64,000 nucleotides of DNA from Bacillus sp. (in: firmicutes) (lineage in GTDB: Bacteria > Bacillota > Bacilli > Bacillales > Bacillaceae_J), in NCBI GenBank assembly GCA_012842745.1, contig DUSF01000041.1:1-64000 (forward strand), given 5' to 3'. Shown piece after piece: positions 26,262-35,918 of the stretch. Both the position numbers and the translations under genes were made by a program. Within the stretch, counting starts at the first letter, position 1, and every line of letters starts with the position of its first letter. The notes beneath the pieces are model-generated. The model was given only the letters and a program-made list of their open reading frames with translations, ran no database searches and had not been told where the DNA came from.

Positions 26262-29115
26262 AAAATACTTGCCATTAAAATTGAAAAGCATTGAAACAGA
26301 AGGTTTTTCGTATTTTCCACGTCAGGAAATATTAATACACGATATGATTACGATGTTAAACGGAGAAAATGGCGCAGGAAAAACGACATTATTAAACATG
26401 TTTCGTGTCCTTTTTGGAGCTAGAAAATTTGATAATGGACACACTCTAAAAACATTTTTTGAGCGTGATAGTATTCATGAAATTTATATAGTGGGCAAGT
26501 TTTCTAATACTGTCAATCATGGGCGTCGTCCTTTTCAAGAAATCGGTAAATGGGAGGACGATGTAACAATCGTTTGTCATCTCGTTAATGAAAAACCATT
26601 CATCAGAGAATATTTAATCTTTGACGGTGTTTTTGATTTGGAGACACATCTAAACGAAAAGCTGAATTGGCTTGACATAGGACAATACTTACACCAAATG
26701 AGTGAGGTTGGTATGCCGCGGTCTCTTTCCAATGCATTTAGCTTGTCACAAGGAAAAACTGAAAAAATACTTGAGTCATCAGAAGAAGAACTTGCTCAAT
26801 ACATTCTACAAATTTGCGGTGAACAAGAAAGAATCGAGCAATTTAATAAAATAAAAATTGACTTAAAGGAACAAAAAGAACAGTTTCATAGACTATGTCT
26901 TCAAAAACAACAAGAAGAAATGACCATGAATACCCTCTTGAAAAAAATTTCACGATTAAAAGAAATCAAACAGCATGAAGAAACAAAAAATATACTATCA
27001 TTTAATCAACCATTGAGCTTACTTAAAACGCTAAATGAAGAGCTGAATGTAATCAATGATCAACTAGAACAACTAGAGAAAAACATAGCATCTTTGGAAC
27101 AAAAAATATTTCGAAAACAGCAACAATACGATGAAATAGAACAGAGCAAGAAAGATATCCTAATACAATTACAAAATATCAATATGGAAATTGAACAGCT
27201 TCAAGCTGAAATTACGCCTATTCACATCAATCTTAATGAAATAAATAATAGCATTGGAGAAATGGAAGAATTTATTTCAAAATACGAAAAAATTGAAGTT
27301 AAAGATCTTTTCCTGTTAAAAGAAAAGAGAGACCAAATTAATATTCAACACAGAAAACAAATTACTGCAGTAACAAATGTTGCAAATGAACTTGAAATAA
27401 TCAAAACTAGCATCTCACAAATTGAAAAGAATAAAAATGTAATCTATCCACCAGCCGTTCAAAAAATCACCAAATTATTAGAATCTCAAAAAATCCAATT
27501 TTTATTATTGGCAGAATATATAGAGATATCTGATCACGAGTGGAGAGGCACTGTAGAAGCATTATTAGGCAATGAACGATTTACCATTGTAGTTGATCCA
27601 AAACAGATAGTCAAAGTAATGAAAATGGCCCAGCAAATTGAATATCCATTTTGGATTTCACCTCATTTTCAGTCTGTACTACATATTGATAAGCAGTCTA
27701 TCTTATCAAAAATAACGGTACTAGACGATCGCATTTCTGGCTATTTAAATAAATATTCTAAATATAAAATGGCAGCAACTATAGATGAAGCTTGGAAATG
27801 GTCAAATGATGGTCACAGCAGCATCTTAAATAAACCATATCCATATCTCGTTACTAATAGAGGCGGTAAATCAATTAAAGCAAATAATTTATACTGTGGA
27901 AAAAAAGCTTATGAAGCACAACTACATGAACTTTACGCCCAGCTTACCAAACTTGATACTACTTTTGTGAGCTTAAAAAAAGAGGAAGAAACTCTCGAAA
28001 ACAACATGCAAGAAATAAACATGCAAATTAATGATCAAGAAAATCGCTTACTTCTTCCCGAAAAACAAGCAACCTTCCTAGAGCTATTAACAAATAAGGA
28101 AAAACATAAACGGGAATTATTGGAATTGAATCAAAAGGCTTCACAGAAAAAAGAACACCAACAAACCTTAATTATTGATTCACAAGAAATATTTGCGGCA
28201 ATAGCAAAACTAAAAGAACAGTTGGTACAAAATAAAAATAATTTAGCAGACATGTCGGATAAAAAAGATGAACTAAATACCAAAAAGGAAAACAAAATAA
28301 AGGTTATAAACCAAAACCAACAACAGTTAACAAAGGAGCAACAAGAAATGTTGCACGATGAAGACTATTGTAGAGCATTATTTCCATATGAATATTACAA
28401 AATCGAATTAGAAAAAATTAATTCTTTAATACAACAATTATTTTCATTAGGAGAGCCAATTGAGCCTGAGATTGAAAATATTCTTATATTAGAAGAAGAA
28501 TACAGAGCTCGTGCAGTTTTGCTCCAAAACAACTTAAACGAAATCACTAACAGCGAAGTGCAGCTCGAAAAACTTCAAATAAAACATTCTGAAGCACGAG
28601 AAGAATATATGTTGATGGTACAAGAGGCTTTTAAAAATGTAAAATTGTCACTTGAAAATATGGCTAAAGAAGGAAACATTCAGGCAAGTATTAATTTTTT
28701 CCCTTACGGTGAAGAAAGATGGCGAGCTGATTACAAAATTGGCTTCCATGGTAAGAAACCTATGAGTTACCGCTCAAATTCCAAACTAAGTGGCGGACAA
28801 AAGGTAGTAGCTTCGTTATTACTAACGTTAGCGACAATAAAAGCAGACGGTATTCTAAGTTTTATGATACTAGATGAACCATTTGCACATCTTGACCAAC
28901 AAAATATGGAACTAGTTGGAACCTTCCTGAAAAACACAAATGCCCAATACATTATAGCAATGCCATATTCCGAAAATTTAAAGGTCGCCTATCCATTTGT
29001 TAACATGTCAATACAGCTAAAACCGAAAGAACCGAATGAAGAGGTTGCACCTTCTATTACCTACGGAGTGATTAATGATGAATATATCAAGCAAAATGCA
29101 TATTTCAAACCATAA
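26239..29115 (+). CDS. jetC: JetC, SMC/MukB-like ATPase
   Basis: Product of 958 residues. Walker A NGENGAGKTTLL lies near residue 44, the ABC signature KLSGGQK near 850, and Walker B FMILDEPFAHLD near 876. Between them are two long coiled coils (about 190-370 and 570-730) around a central hinge-like domain. This is the DNA-loop-extruding motor of Wadjet, which senses small circular DNA. ATG at 26239 has AAGGAGG ten bases upstream; the ATG three codons earlier is too close to that site. It is a little shorter than the roughly 1100-residue JetC proteins I recall. Confidence 0.9.
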   Translation: MSSIKMPKKYLPLKLKSIETEGFSYFPRQEILIHDMITMLNGENGAGKTTLLNMFRVLFGARKFDNGHTLKTFFERDSIHEIYIVGKFSNTVNHGRRPFQEIGKWEDDVTIVCHLVNEKPFIREYLIFDGVFDLETHLNEKLNWLDIGQYLHQMSEVGMPRSLSNAFSLSQGKTEKILESSEEELAQYILQICGEQERIEQFNKIKIDLKEQKEQFHRLCLQKQQEEMTMNTLLKKISRLKEIKQHEETKNILSFNQPLSLLKTLNEELNVINDQLEQLEKNIASLEQKIFRKQQQYDEIEQSKKDILIQLQNINMEIEQLQAEITPIHINLNEINNSIGEMEEFISKYEKIEVKDLFLLKEKRDQINIQHRKQITAVTNVANELEIIKTSISQIEKNKNVIYPPAVQKITKLLESQKIQFLLLAEYIEISDHEWRGTVEALLGNERFTIVVDPKQIVKVMKMAQQIEYPFWISPHFQSVLHIDKQSILSKITVLDDRISGYLNKYSKYKMAATIDEAWKWSNDGHSSILNKPYPYLVTNRGGKSIKANNLYCGKKAYEAQLHELYAQLTKLDTTFVSLKKEEETLENNMQEINMQINDQENRLLLPEKQATFLELLTNKEKHKRELLELNQKASQKKEHQQTLIIDSQEIFAAIAKLKEQLVQNKNNLADMSDKKDELNTKKENKIKVINQNQQQLTKEQQEMLHDEDYCRALFPYEYYKIELEKINSLIQQLFSLGEPIEPEIENILILEEEYRARAVLLQNNLNEITNSEVQLEKLQIKHSEAREEYMLMVQEAFKNVKLSLENMAKEGNIQASINFFPYGEERWRADYKIGFHGKKPMSYRSNSKLSGGQKVVASLLLTLATIKADGILSFMILDEPFAHLDQQNMELVGTFLKNTNAQYIIAMPYSENLKVAYPFVNMSIQLKPKEPNEEVAPSITYGVINDEYIKQNAYFKP

Positions 29116-30559
29116 ACATAGCTATTCATATACAATCATATGGGGGCCATTTCTAAAAAGAGATGGTTCCTATATTCGTGAAAAATTTAATGTTAAACGT
29201 TGTAATGAGTGTAACTATGAAAAAAGATTATTTACTGGTGATTGGGAAACATTTGGTCTAAAGTCCTTCAACAATTCTTTATCCGATTTCTTCAAGGATA
29301 AGCACGAAAAAATAGCAAAAAAAATACTAGTGGACTTACTTAAATCTAATAATAATAAAAGGTGGAGTAGCTGGAAAACTAGTTTATTGAAAACATTTAA
29401 TTATGAATCCATTTACCATACAATAACTACACTAAATGAACTAGGAATATTAATCATTCGCTATCGAAAAAATAATACACGGATTGAGCACCATGATATA
29501 ATACACCTTTATTATAACGAGGAATACACAAGAGAAATTAAAACCTTTATTAATGTTGCTGAACCTGTATTGCCATTTTGGGCAAAAGACCCATTTCCAA
29601 AAATTAAAATGGTCCCAACAAAACCCGAAAGTATCCAAATATATAAAATTCTTACTACACAGAAACATTTATATGAATCTGATAATATTGCTGTATTAGA
29701 AAATGATGCCGGACAAAAAATAGTTAGTTCAATTGATTCAGGTCTCGCTTACTTCAGATTAATTAAGTGCCTATATGGCCTCATTGATTTAATTGAAAAA
29801 AGCAAAACAGAAAGTGTAAAAACATTTTCCCAACAAATCTTTTCAGATACAAAAGTTCTAACAAAAAACGATATTAAAAAGTTGAAAAACCTTCTTGGTG
29901 ATACTATTGTTTCCTCTATATTAAGAAGTAATTTTGAAGAAATACTCGTTTCTGCAAATTTTTTGTGGGAATTTTGCGGAAACATCGGAAATAGCAATGC
30001 CTTCAAAGAGTATATTCCCATACCAAGAGAAATGATTTACGACATTGCATTACTCTCATGGAATGCACCCCATTTATTAATCGTCGAAAATCAAGAGCTA
30101 TTTTATAATATAGTAAAAGAACAATTGTTAAATCGAAACGATTGGGGTGTATTACTTAGCTATGGTTTTCTGTCATCTGGCGAGGAAATGATGATAGCAA
30201 GGGCTAGCAAATACCAACTCAGAAATATTTTTATTTGGCCAGACCTAGACCCTTATGGGTTTGAAATTGCAAAAAATATCGCAGATAAATTTGCTCCGTA
30301 TTCTAATCTAAGAATATTCTTGTATGGTTTTCTTGAAAACGACTTCGAAAGTCTTCCTGTTCATAAAAAGATGGCTCCTCTTGATATTCAAAAAGTAGAT
30401 CAACTACTTAAAATGAAGCTAGACCCTCAAATCCATAGAACTCTTTTGAAAATGAAAGACACTAGACTCAAAGGCGAGCAGGAAATCATGATAAAATCTA
30501 TTAATAAGGGTACTTTCGAAAATTGCATATTGAAAACATCTATACCATTATATGTATGA
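29075..30559 (+). CDS. jetD: JetD, Toprim nuclease of Wadjet
   Basis: Product of 494 residues. The C-terminal Toprim-like domain has LLIVENQELF near 335 (catalytic Glu) and WPDLDPYGFEIA near 390 (the Asp-x-Asp pair). The N-terminus carries His residues and a CNECNYEKRLF knuckle that may bind zinc. JetD cleaves plasmid DNA once JetABC has extruded it. The start overlaps jetC by 41 bases and has GGAGTGATTA upstream; a second ATG follows directly. It is the last standard gene of the operon. Confidence 0.87.
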   Translation: MMNISSKMHISNHKHSYSYTIIWGPFLKRDGSYIREKFNVKRCNECNYEKRLFTGDWETFGLKSFNNSLSDFFKDKHEKIAKKILVDLLKSNNNKRWSSWKTSLLKTFNYESIYHTITTLNELGILIIRYRKNNTRIEHHDIIHLYYNEEYTREIKTFINVAEPVLPFWAKDPFPKIKMVPTKPESIQIYKILTTQKHLYESDNIAVLENDAGQKIVSSIDSGLAYFRLIKCLYGLIDLIEKSKTESVKTFSQQIFSDTKVLTKNDIKKLKNLLGDTIVSSILRSNFEEILVSANFLWEFCGNIGNSNAFKEYIPIPREMIYDIALLSWNAPHLLIVENQELFYNIVKEQLLNRNDWGVLLSYGFLSSGEEMMIARASKYQLRNIFIWPDLDPYGFEIAKNIADKFAPYSNLRIFLYGFLENDFESLPVHKKMAPLDIQKVDQLLKMKLDPQIHRTLLKMKDTRLKGEQEIMIKSINKGTFENCILKTSIPLYV

Positions 30560-30657
30560 ACAATAGCGTCGCTCGTATTAAATATACGGAGGAGCTCGAC
30601 ACACTGCTTTCTATTTTTAGCATGTTGAATGAAATATCCATGGAAACTAAAGGATAG
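30556..30657 (+). CDS. Candidate 33-residue ORF coupled to jetD
   Basis: ATG at 30556 overlaps the jetD stop in an ATGA junction and runs 33 codons. The peptide starts MNNSVARIKYTEELDTLL and contains a likely amphipathic helix (ELDTLLSIFSMLNEIS). There is no separate ribosome site, as is common in coupled genes. It may be a small extra subunit, the remnant of a lost fifth gene, or chance. Confidence 0.3.
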   Translation: MNNSVARIKYTEELDTLLSIFSMLNEISMETKG

Positions 30658-30805
30658 CTTGATTGACTTCAGAAATTGTTTGGCAATACCCAGTAAAACC
30701 ATCACGACTAATAACTTTAGTGAACAATGACTCTAATGCTATTTAGTAACTGTTTCTGGAGTCGATTAAGCAAAAAACAATTTATTTTGCGATAAAAGAA
30801 AAACC

Positions 30806-31117
30806 TCAAATATTTCTTACCTCCCCCCCAAAAACAAATTCAAAATATTTCAAAAGAAGGCGAACGCTTATCCATGTGAGTACCGCGAAGAGAATGACAA
30901 GGAAGATGGCCACTAGAGGATTTAAAGTTGTAAATACTTGCAAGTTTGCTACAGCATTTGCTGCTACTCCGAAAATGGGCATAACAATTGCAGACAGGCC
31001 TGAAATTATAATGAAAAATAATAAAAATGGAAAAACTAGCAGATGTAACTACCACTTGAGTAAAGCTACTATGTTTAAAGCCATTTTTGTTATAATTTTG
31101 CTTATATATAAACGCAT
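30806..31117 (-). pseudogene. Small membrane protein with in-frame amber codon
   Basis: ATG at 31117 has a perfect GGAGGAGTAAAA upstream. The frame reads MRLYISKIITKMALNIVALL up to TAG at 31049-31051. It continues in the same frame through two clear hydrophobic segments (FPFLLFFIIISGLSAIVMPI and NPLVAIFLVILFAVLTWISV) to TGA at 30806. I infer a broken gene of about 103 codons for a two- or three-helix membrane protein; the family is unknown. The rest of 30658-31337 holds promoter-like AT-rich sequence only. Confidence 0.6.
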
Positions 31118-31138
31118 TTTTACTCCTCCATCTTATAA

Positions 31139-31177
31139 AAAGGTGGTGGAGCTTTAAGTAATAGACAAACCACCTTT
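31139..31177. terminator. Hairpin upstream of the membrane pseudogene
   Basis: AAAGGTGGT (31139-31147) pairs with ACCACCTTT (31169-31177). On the minus strand it is followed by TTTTT and lies about 20 bases before the start codon of the membrane pseudogene, like an attenuator. On the plus strand it could end the jet transcript. Confidence 0.5.
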
Positions 31178-31337
31178 ATTGTAACCTTCCTCATTATGAA
31201 TGAAGTTGGATTAATAAATAAGTGAAAAAAGGTCTTAATTTAATAGGAACTTCGTCATGATTCTGCCATGAAATTCCTTTGTCTGGGTAATTACTATCAT
31301 TTTTGATAATAATATATTTTTAAGGAGGCCTTTTCAT

Positions 31338-32120
31338 ATGATAACGCAAATACAAATGGCTGGTATGGTTACACAGCTTCTAATTTCATTATTATTTCCA
31401 ATTATCATTCTTATTTTTCTTATTCGGAAAAAGTCTTTGTCGTGGAAATCACTCTTGATTGGAGTTCTAATTTTTATTGTCTTTTCGCAAGTATTAGAGA
31501 AGATTCTCCATATTGCTGTAATTGATCCCGCTGGGCCTTCGCTAAAATGGACTGATAGTACGGTTGCATTCGTTGCTTATGGAGCATTGGCGGCAGGTGT
31601 TTTTGAAGAGATTGGGCGATATGTTGGCTTTAAATTTTTGCTTAAGAAAAATCGTTCATATAATGATGGGTTGTCATTTGGGTTAGGGCACGGCGGCATT
31701 GAGGCAATATTGATTGGGGTCATCGGCGGGGTTACTGCACTTATTTTTGCAAATCTCATTAACACAGGAATGTTTGACCAGACGATTGGTGCTGCAATGC
31801 CTGCTGACCAGCTTGCTTTAATTAAAAATCAATACTTGAATACAGGCTTTGGCATATATGTAGTTGGTGGATTAGAGAGAGTTCCAGCTATTTTGATTCA
31901 TATTGCCCTTTCGCTTGTTGTGTTATTAGCTGTTCGAGAAAGTAAATTTGTATACTTTTTATATGCGATTGGGTTGCACGCATTAATGGATGTTGCACCC
32001 GCGATGTATCAAGCTGGTGTACTGAAATCTATTTGGACTACTGAATTAATCATCGCATTGTTTGGAGTTGCAGCGCTTATTTTTATCTTTAGGGCAAAAA
32101 AACTGTTTATGAACGATTAA
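31338..32120 (+). CDS. YhfC-family intramembrane metalloprotease
   Basis: Product of 260 residues with about seven hydrophobic segments. The protease-type motifs are AAGVFEEIGRYVGFK near residue 90, SFGLGHGGIEAI near 112 and LHALMDVAP near 215, which together supply the Glu and His residues of CPBP/YhfC-like membrane proteases. Substrates are unknown. It is a single gene with AAGGAGGCC before ATG. It is convergent with gatB across a shared terminator. The exact family is recalled from motifs. Confidence 0.75.
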   Translation: MITQIQMAGMVTQLLISLLFPIIILIFLIRKKSLSWKSLLIGVLIFIVFSQVLEKILHIAVIDPAGPSLKWTDSTVAFVAYGALAAGVFEEIGRYVGFKFLLKKNRSYNDGLSFGLGHGGIEAILIGVIGGVTALIFANLINTGMFDQTIGAAMPADQLALIKNQYLNTGFGIYVVGGLERVPAILIHIALSLVVLLAVRESKFVYFLYAIGLHALMDVAPAMYQAGVLKSIWTTELIIALFGVAALIFIFRAKKLFMND

Positions 32121-32191
32121 TAAAGCATTTTTTATCATTGCCCCGGAATTCAGACAAGGATTGGTGCGAATTTCGGGGATTGTCCACATAA

Positions 32192-32282
32192 ATTCGACGA
32201 ATTTTATTGCTATATCCACGAAATTTTTGTTTTATCCACGAAACTCGCTGTTATATCCACGAAACTAAAGCGTTTTTCCACA
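32192..32282. repeat. Short motifs at about 21-bp period (TATCCACGAAA type)
   Basis: TATCCACGAAA or close variants begin at 32213, 32233, 32254 and (degenerate) 32275, with a weaker ATTCGACGAA at 32192. Spacings are 21, 20, 21 and 21 bases, about two helical turns. They lie between the convergent yhfC-like gene and gatB. The layout matches the TTATTGTCC arrays at 35805 and 61972. Confidence 0.75.
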
Positions 32283-32306
32283 TTTGACTGATTGCCACAC
32301 AAATAA

Positions 32307-32348
32307 AGTACCAAAACCAATGCAACATAAAGCATTGGTTTTGGTACT
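32307..32348. terminator. Bidirectional terminator between yhfC-like gene and gatB
   Basis: A perfect 17-base stem (AGTACCAAAACCAATGC with GCATTGGTTTTGGTACT, 8-base loop) lies between two convergent genes. T-rich sequence flanks it on both strands. Confidence 0.9.
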
Positions 32349-32356
32349 TATATTTA

Positions 32357-33787
32357 TTAAAGCTTATCAAGCTCTTCCACGATTAACTGGTTCACCATTT
32401 GTGGATTTGCTTTTCCTTTTGTTGCTTTCATAATTTGGCCGACGAAGAAGCCAGCTGCTTTTTTGTTACCGCTCTTATAGTCTTCGATTACCTTCGGATT
32501 ACTGCTAACAACTTCCGCTACAATCGCACGAAGTTCGCCTTCATCGGAAATTTGTACTAGACCTTTTTCTTCGACAACTCTCTCTGGGTCGCCGCCATTC
32601 TCAACTAATTCTTTGAAAACATCTTTAGCAATTTTAGAAGAAATTGTACCTTTTTGAATAAGTTCAATCATTTTTCCCAATGCCTCAGGAGTAAGCTTCA
32701 CTTCAGCTAACTCAACGTTATTAGCGTTAAGATAAGCTGAAAGTTCACCCATAATCCAGTTTGATGCTTGTTTAGCGTCTGCACCTACCGCAACGGAAGC
32801 TTCGAAAAAATCGGAAGTCTCCTTTGAAACTGTTAAAACCGCTGCATCATAAGCTGGTAAACCAAGTTCACCAATATAGCGCTCACGGCGTGCATCCGGC
32901 AACTCAGGAATTTCCGCTCGAACACGGCTCATCCATGCTTCATCAATCACAATATCAACTAAGTCCGGCTCTGGGAAATAACGATAATCGTCAGAGCCTT
33001 CCTTGACACGCATTAAAATTGTTTTCTTTTTCGCATCATCATAACGGCGCGTTTCCTGCTGAATGACACCGCCAGCTATAAGCACTTGCTCTTGGCGTCT
33101 TTCTTCATATTCTAAGCCGGCACGCACGAATGCAAATGAGTTTAAATTCTTTAATTCTGTTTTTGTACCGAATTTCTCTTGGCCCACAGGACGCAAGGAA
33201 ATATTGGCATCACAGCGCAAGGAGCCTTCTTCCATTTTACAGTCAGAAACACCTGTATATTGAATGATTGACTTTAATTTTTCCAAGTAAGCATACGCTT
33301 CTTCAGGTGAACGCATATCTGGTTCAGAAACGATTTCAATCAGCGGTGTACCTTGACGGTTTAAATCCACTAATGAATGACCGTCACCTGTATGCGTCAG
33401 TTTCCCAGCATCTTCTTCCATATGAATTTGCGTAATTCCGATACGTTTCTTTTTACCGTCCACTTCAATATCAATCCAGCCACGTTTCCCAATTGGCTTA
33501 TCAAATTGCGAAATTTGGTATGCTTTCGGATTATCTGGATAAAAATAGTTTTTGCGGTCAAACGTTGTGATTGGCGCAATTTCACAGTTTAATGCCATTG
33601 CTGCCTTCATTGCAAATTCAACAGCTTGGCGGTTGACAACTGGCAATACGCCTGGATGCCCTTGGCAAATCGGACAAGTATTGCTGTTAGGGGCTACTCC
33701 AAATTCATTTGAACAATCACAAAAGATTTTTGTATTTGTTTTTAGCTCAACATGGACTTCAAGTCCGATGACTGTTTCAAAAGCCAT
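32357..33787 (-). CDS. gatB: Aspartyl/glutamyl-tRNA amidotransferase subunit B
   Basis: Product of 476 residues, the usual length. The opening [17 protein letters not shown] and the [21 protein letters not shown]-type zinc and tRNA region are characteristic. The tail holds the helical YqeY-like domain ([12 protein letters not shown]). With GatA and GatC it converts Glu-tRNA(Gln) to Gln-tRNA(Gln) by activating and amidating the misacylated tRNA. ATG at 33787 has AAGGGGGAACGAG upstream; longer in-frame starts overlap gatA. It is the last gene of gatCAB. Confidence 0.97.
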   Translation of the reverse strand: MAFETVIGLEVHVELKTNTKIFCDCSNEFGVAPNSNTCPICQGHPGVLPVVNRQAVEFAMKAAMALNCEIAPITTFDRKNYFYPDNPKAYQISQFDKPIGKRGWIDIEVDGKKKRIGITQIHMEEDAGKLTHTGDGHSLVDLNRQGTPLIEIVSEPDMRSPEEAYAYLEKLKSIIQYTGVSDCKMEEGSLRCDANISLRPVGQEKFGTKTELKNLNSFAFVRAGLEYEERRQEQVLIAGGVIQQETRRYDDAKKKTILMRVKEGSDDYRYFPEPDLVDIVIDEAWMSRVRAEIPELPDARRERYIGELGLPAYDAAVLTVSKETSDFFEASVAVGADAKQASNWIMGELSAYLNANNVELAEVKLTPEALGKMIELIQKGTISSKIAKDVFKELVENGGDPERVVEEKGLVQISDEGELRAIVAEVVSSNPKVIEDYKSGNKKAAGFFVGQIMKATKGKANPQMVNQLIVEELDKL

Positions 33788-33800
33788 TTCTCGTTCCCCC

Positions 33801-35261
33801 TTACAGATTCGGTCTTTGTCGTGTAAAATCTGTTGCTTGCTCATAAGCATGTGCTACACGATAGACCGTACTTTCATCAAAATACTTTCCAATGATTTGC
33901 AAGCCGATTGGCAGGCCATCACTTGAAAATCCGCATGGAACTGAAATACCTGGAACACCAGCAAGGTTAACAGGAATTGTTAAAATATCTTCGACATACA
34001 TTGTTAATGGGTCATTTGCTTTTTCACCAATTTTGAATGCTGGTGTTGGGTTTGTTGGCCCAAGAATGACATCATATTTTTCAAACACTTCATCAAAATC
34101 ATTTTTAATTAATGTTCGTACTTTTTGCGCTTTCTTATAATAAGCATCATAATAACCTGAACTTAAAGCAAATGTTCCGAGCATAATGCGGCGTTTTACT
34201 TCGTCGCCAAAGCCTTCGCTGCGGGACATTTTAAATAAATCGATAATATTTTTCGCATTGTCTGAACGGACGCCATAGCGGACACCGTCAAAACGAGAAA
34301 GGTTGGCAGATGCTTCCGATGAAGAAAGTAAATAATACGTTGCCACTGCATATTTTGAATGCGGAAGTGATACTTCTTCCCAAACCGCACCCTGAGATTC
34401 CAACACTTTCAGGGCACTCATTACAGCTGCTTTAACATCTTCACGTACACCTTCACCGATATATTCTTTTGGTACAGCGATTTTTAACCCTTTAACATCA
34501 CCTGTTAAGGCAGATAAATAATCAGGAACTTCGACATTAGCAGAAGTTGAGTCCATTTTGTCATGTCCAGCAATTGCTTGTAATATGTAAGCATTATCTT
34601 CAACACTTCTAGTGATTGGGCCAATTTGGTCTAATGACGATGCATAAGCAACTAAGCCAAAACGTGATACTAATCCGTATGTCGGTTTCAAGCCAACGAC
34701 ACCACAAAAAGCAGCTGGCTGACGGATGGAGCCACCTGTATCAGAGCCTAAAGCAAATGGCACTTCACCAGCTGCAACTGCCGCCGCCGAACCGCCGCTA
34801 GAACCGCCTGGTACATAGTCTAGATTCCAAGGATTTTTCGTAGGGTAAAAACCTGAGTTTTCATTTGATGAACCCATCGCAAATTCATCCATATTACATT
34901 TTCCGATAATGATTGCTTCTGCATTATGTAACTTTTCCGTAACAGTTGCATCGTAAACAGGATCAAAGTTTGCTAGAATTTTGCTAGCACAAGTTGTCCG
35001 AAGTCCTTTCGTTACGATATTATCCTTTACACCAATCGGCATCCCAAAAAGAAGGCCGAATTGATCTTTGGAGCTAATTTCTTGATCAAGCTTTGCAGCT
35101 TGTTCTCTCGCCGCTTCTTCATTTAATGTAAGAAATGCTTTTACTTTATCTTCTACCTTGCCAATGCGCTTGTAAGATTCATTAACAAGCTCAGTAACAG
35201 TTATTTCCTTTTTATGGAGCATCCCATGTAAATCAGAAATTTTATGTTCAAATAATGACAT
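33801..35261 (-). CDS. gatA: Glutamyl-tRNA(Gln) amidotransferase subunit A
   Basis: Product of 486 residues. The amidase-signature triad is visible: Lys in MPIGVKDNI near residue 79, and the serines in [15 protein letters not shown] and [12 protein letters not shown] around 150-180. It releases ammonia from glutamine for GatB. It lies between gatC (17 bases upstream) and gatB (13 bases downstream) in one transcript. Confidence 0.97.
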   Translation of the reverse strand: MSLFEHKISDLHGMLHKKEITVTELVNESYKRIGKVEDKVKAFLTLNEEAAREQAAKLDQEISSKDQFGLLFGMPIGVKDNIVTKGLRTTCASKILANFDPVYDATVTEKLHNAEAIIIGKCNMDEFAMGSSNENSGFYPTKNPWNLDYVPGGSSGGSAAAVAAGEVPFALGSDTGGSIRQPAAFCGVVGLKPTYGLVSRFGLVAYASSLDQIGPITRSVEDNAYILQAIAGHDKMDSTSANVEVPDYLSALTGDVKGLKIAVPKEYIGEGVREDVKAAVMSALKVLESQGAVWEEVSLPHSKYAVATYYLLSSSEASANLSRFDGVRYGVRSDNAKNIIDLFKMSRSEGFGDEVKRRIMLGTFALSSGYYDAYYKKAQKVRTLIKNDFDEVFEKYDVILGPTNPTPAFKIGEKANDPLTMYVEDILTIPVNLAGVPGISVPCGFSSDGLPIGLQIIGKYFDESTVYRVAHAYEQATDFTRQRPNL

Positions 35262-35278
35262 ACTGTGCCCTCCTCTCC

Positions 35279-35569
35279 TTATTCAATAATCGATGGTACT
35301 CTAAATTGACCATCTCTTTGCTCAGGTGCATTTTTCAATGCTTCCTCTTGTGATAGCCAATTGCGTACAGTATCTTCTCTTAAAATATTTTTAATGTCTA
35401 ATACATGAGTTGTTGCCTCAACATTTTCCGTATCAAGTTCATTTAAAAGCTCAGCGTATTCAATAATCGCATCTAAATGGCTTGTGAATTGTTCAGCTTC
35501 TTCTTCAGTTACCGCTAAACGTGCTAAATGCGCAACATGCTTCACTTGTTCGATTGAAATTCGTGACAT
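35279..35569 (-). CDS. gatC: Glutamyl-tRNA(Gln) amidotransferase subunit C
   Basis: Product of 96 residues, matching family length, starting [20 protein letters not shown]. It wraps around GatA and stabilises the complex. The start at 35569 has GGGGGGAAACGGA upstream; a longer in-frame start is unsupported. It is the first gene of gatCAB. Confidence 0.95.
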   Translation of the reverse strand: MSRISIEQVKHVAHLARLAVTEEEAEQFTSHLDAIIEYAELLNELDTENVEATTHVLDIKNILREDTVRNWLSQEEALKNAPEQRDGQFRVPSIIE

Positions 35570-35804
35570 TCCGTTTCCCCCCAATCTTTTTGTATATATA
35601 ATCGTCAAATGCACCCTGGCTTGTTTATGCCTAGATTATAGCTGAGCCTTCAAGCCATGGAATTTGCTCATTAATTAACACAATACAATGATAATACCAA
35701 AAATGAATACGATTGTTCAAGATATGTCGACATTTATCGGAAACACGGAAATGGTTCTCTTGCTATTTTTTCGAATCCCCTGCCTTTTTTCCTGTAGAAT
35801 CTTT

Positions 35805-35898
35805 TTATTGTCCGAGAAAAACTAGTTATTGTCCGAGCGGGGCAACTTATTGTCCGCATAGGGTCATATATTGTCCGGACAAGGCTGTTTATTGTCCG
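35805..35898. repeat. Five TTATTGTCCG motifs at exactly 21-bp period
   Basis: TTATTGTCCG starts at 35805, 35826, 35847, 35868 (ATATTGTCCG) and 35889, each exactly 21 bases after the last, with unrelated bases between. The block lies between the 3' end of camS and the gatC promoter region. The same motif recurs at 61972-62063. The reading frame through it has stops, and the 62-kb copy breaks frame, so coding is not the reason for the period. Confidence 0.9.
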
Positions 35899-35918
35899 AT
35901 TGCCATATATTGGCGCCC

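Noticed and set aside
30427-30705. Minus-strand ORF of 92 codons across the jetD end
   Set aside because: It lacks a ribosome site and overlaps the coding Toprim end of jetD.
30876-31157. Plus-strand ORF of 93 codons
   Set aside because: It is antisense to the membrane pseudogene, which has the ribosome site and hydrophobic segments.
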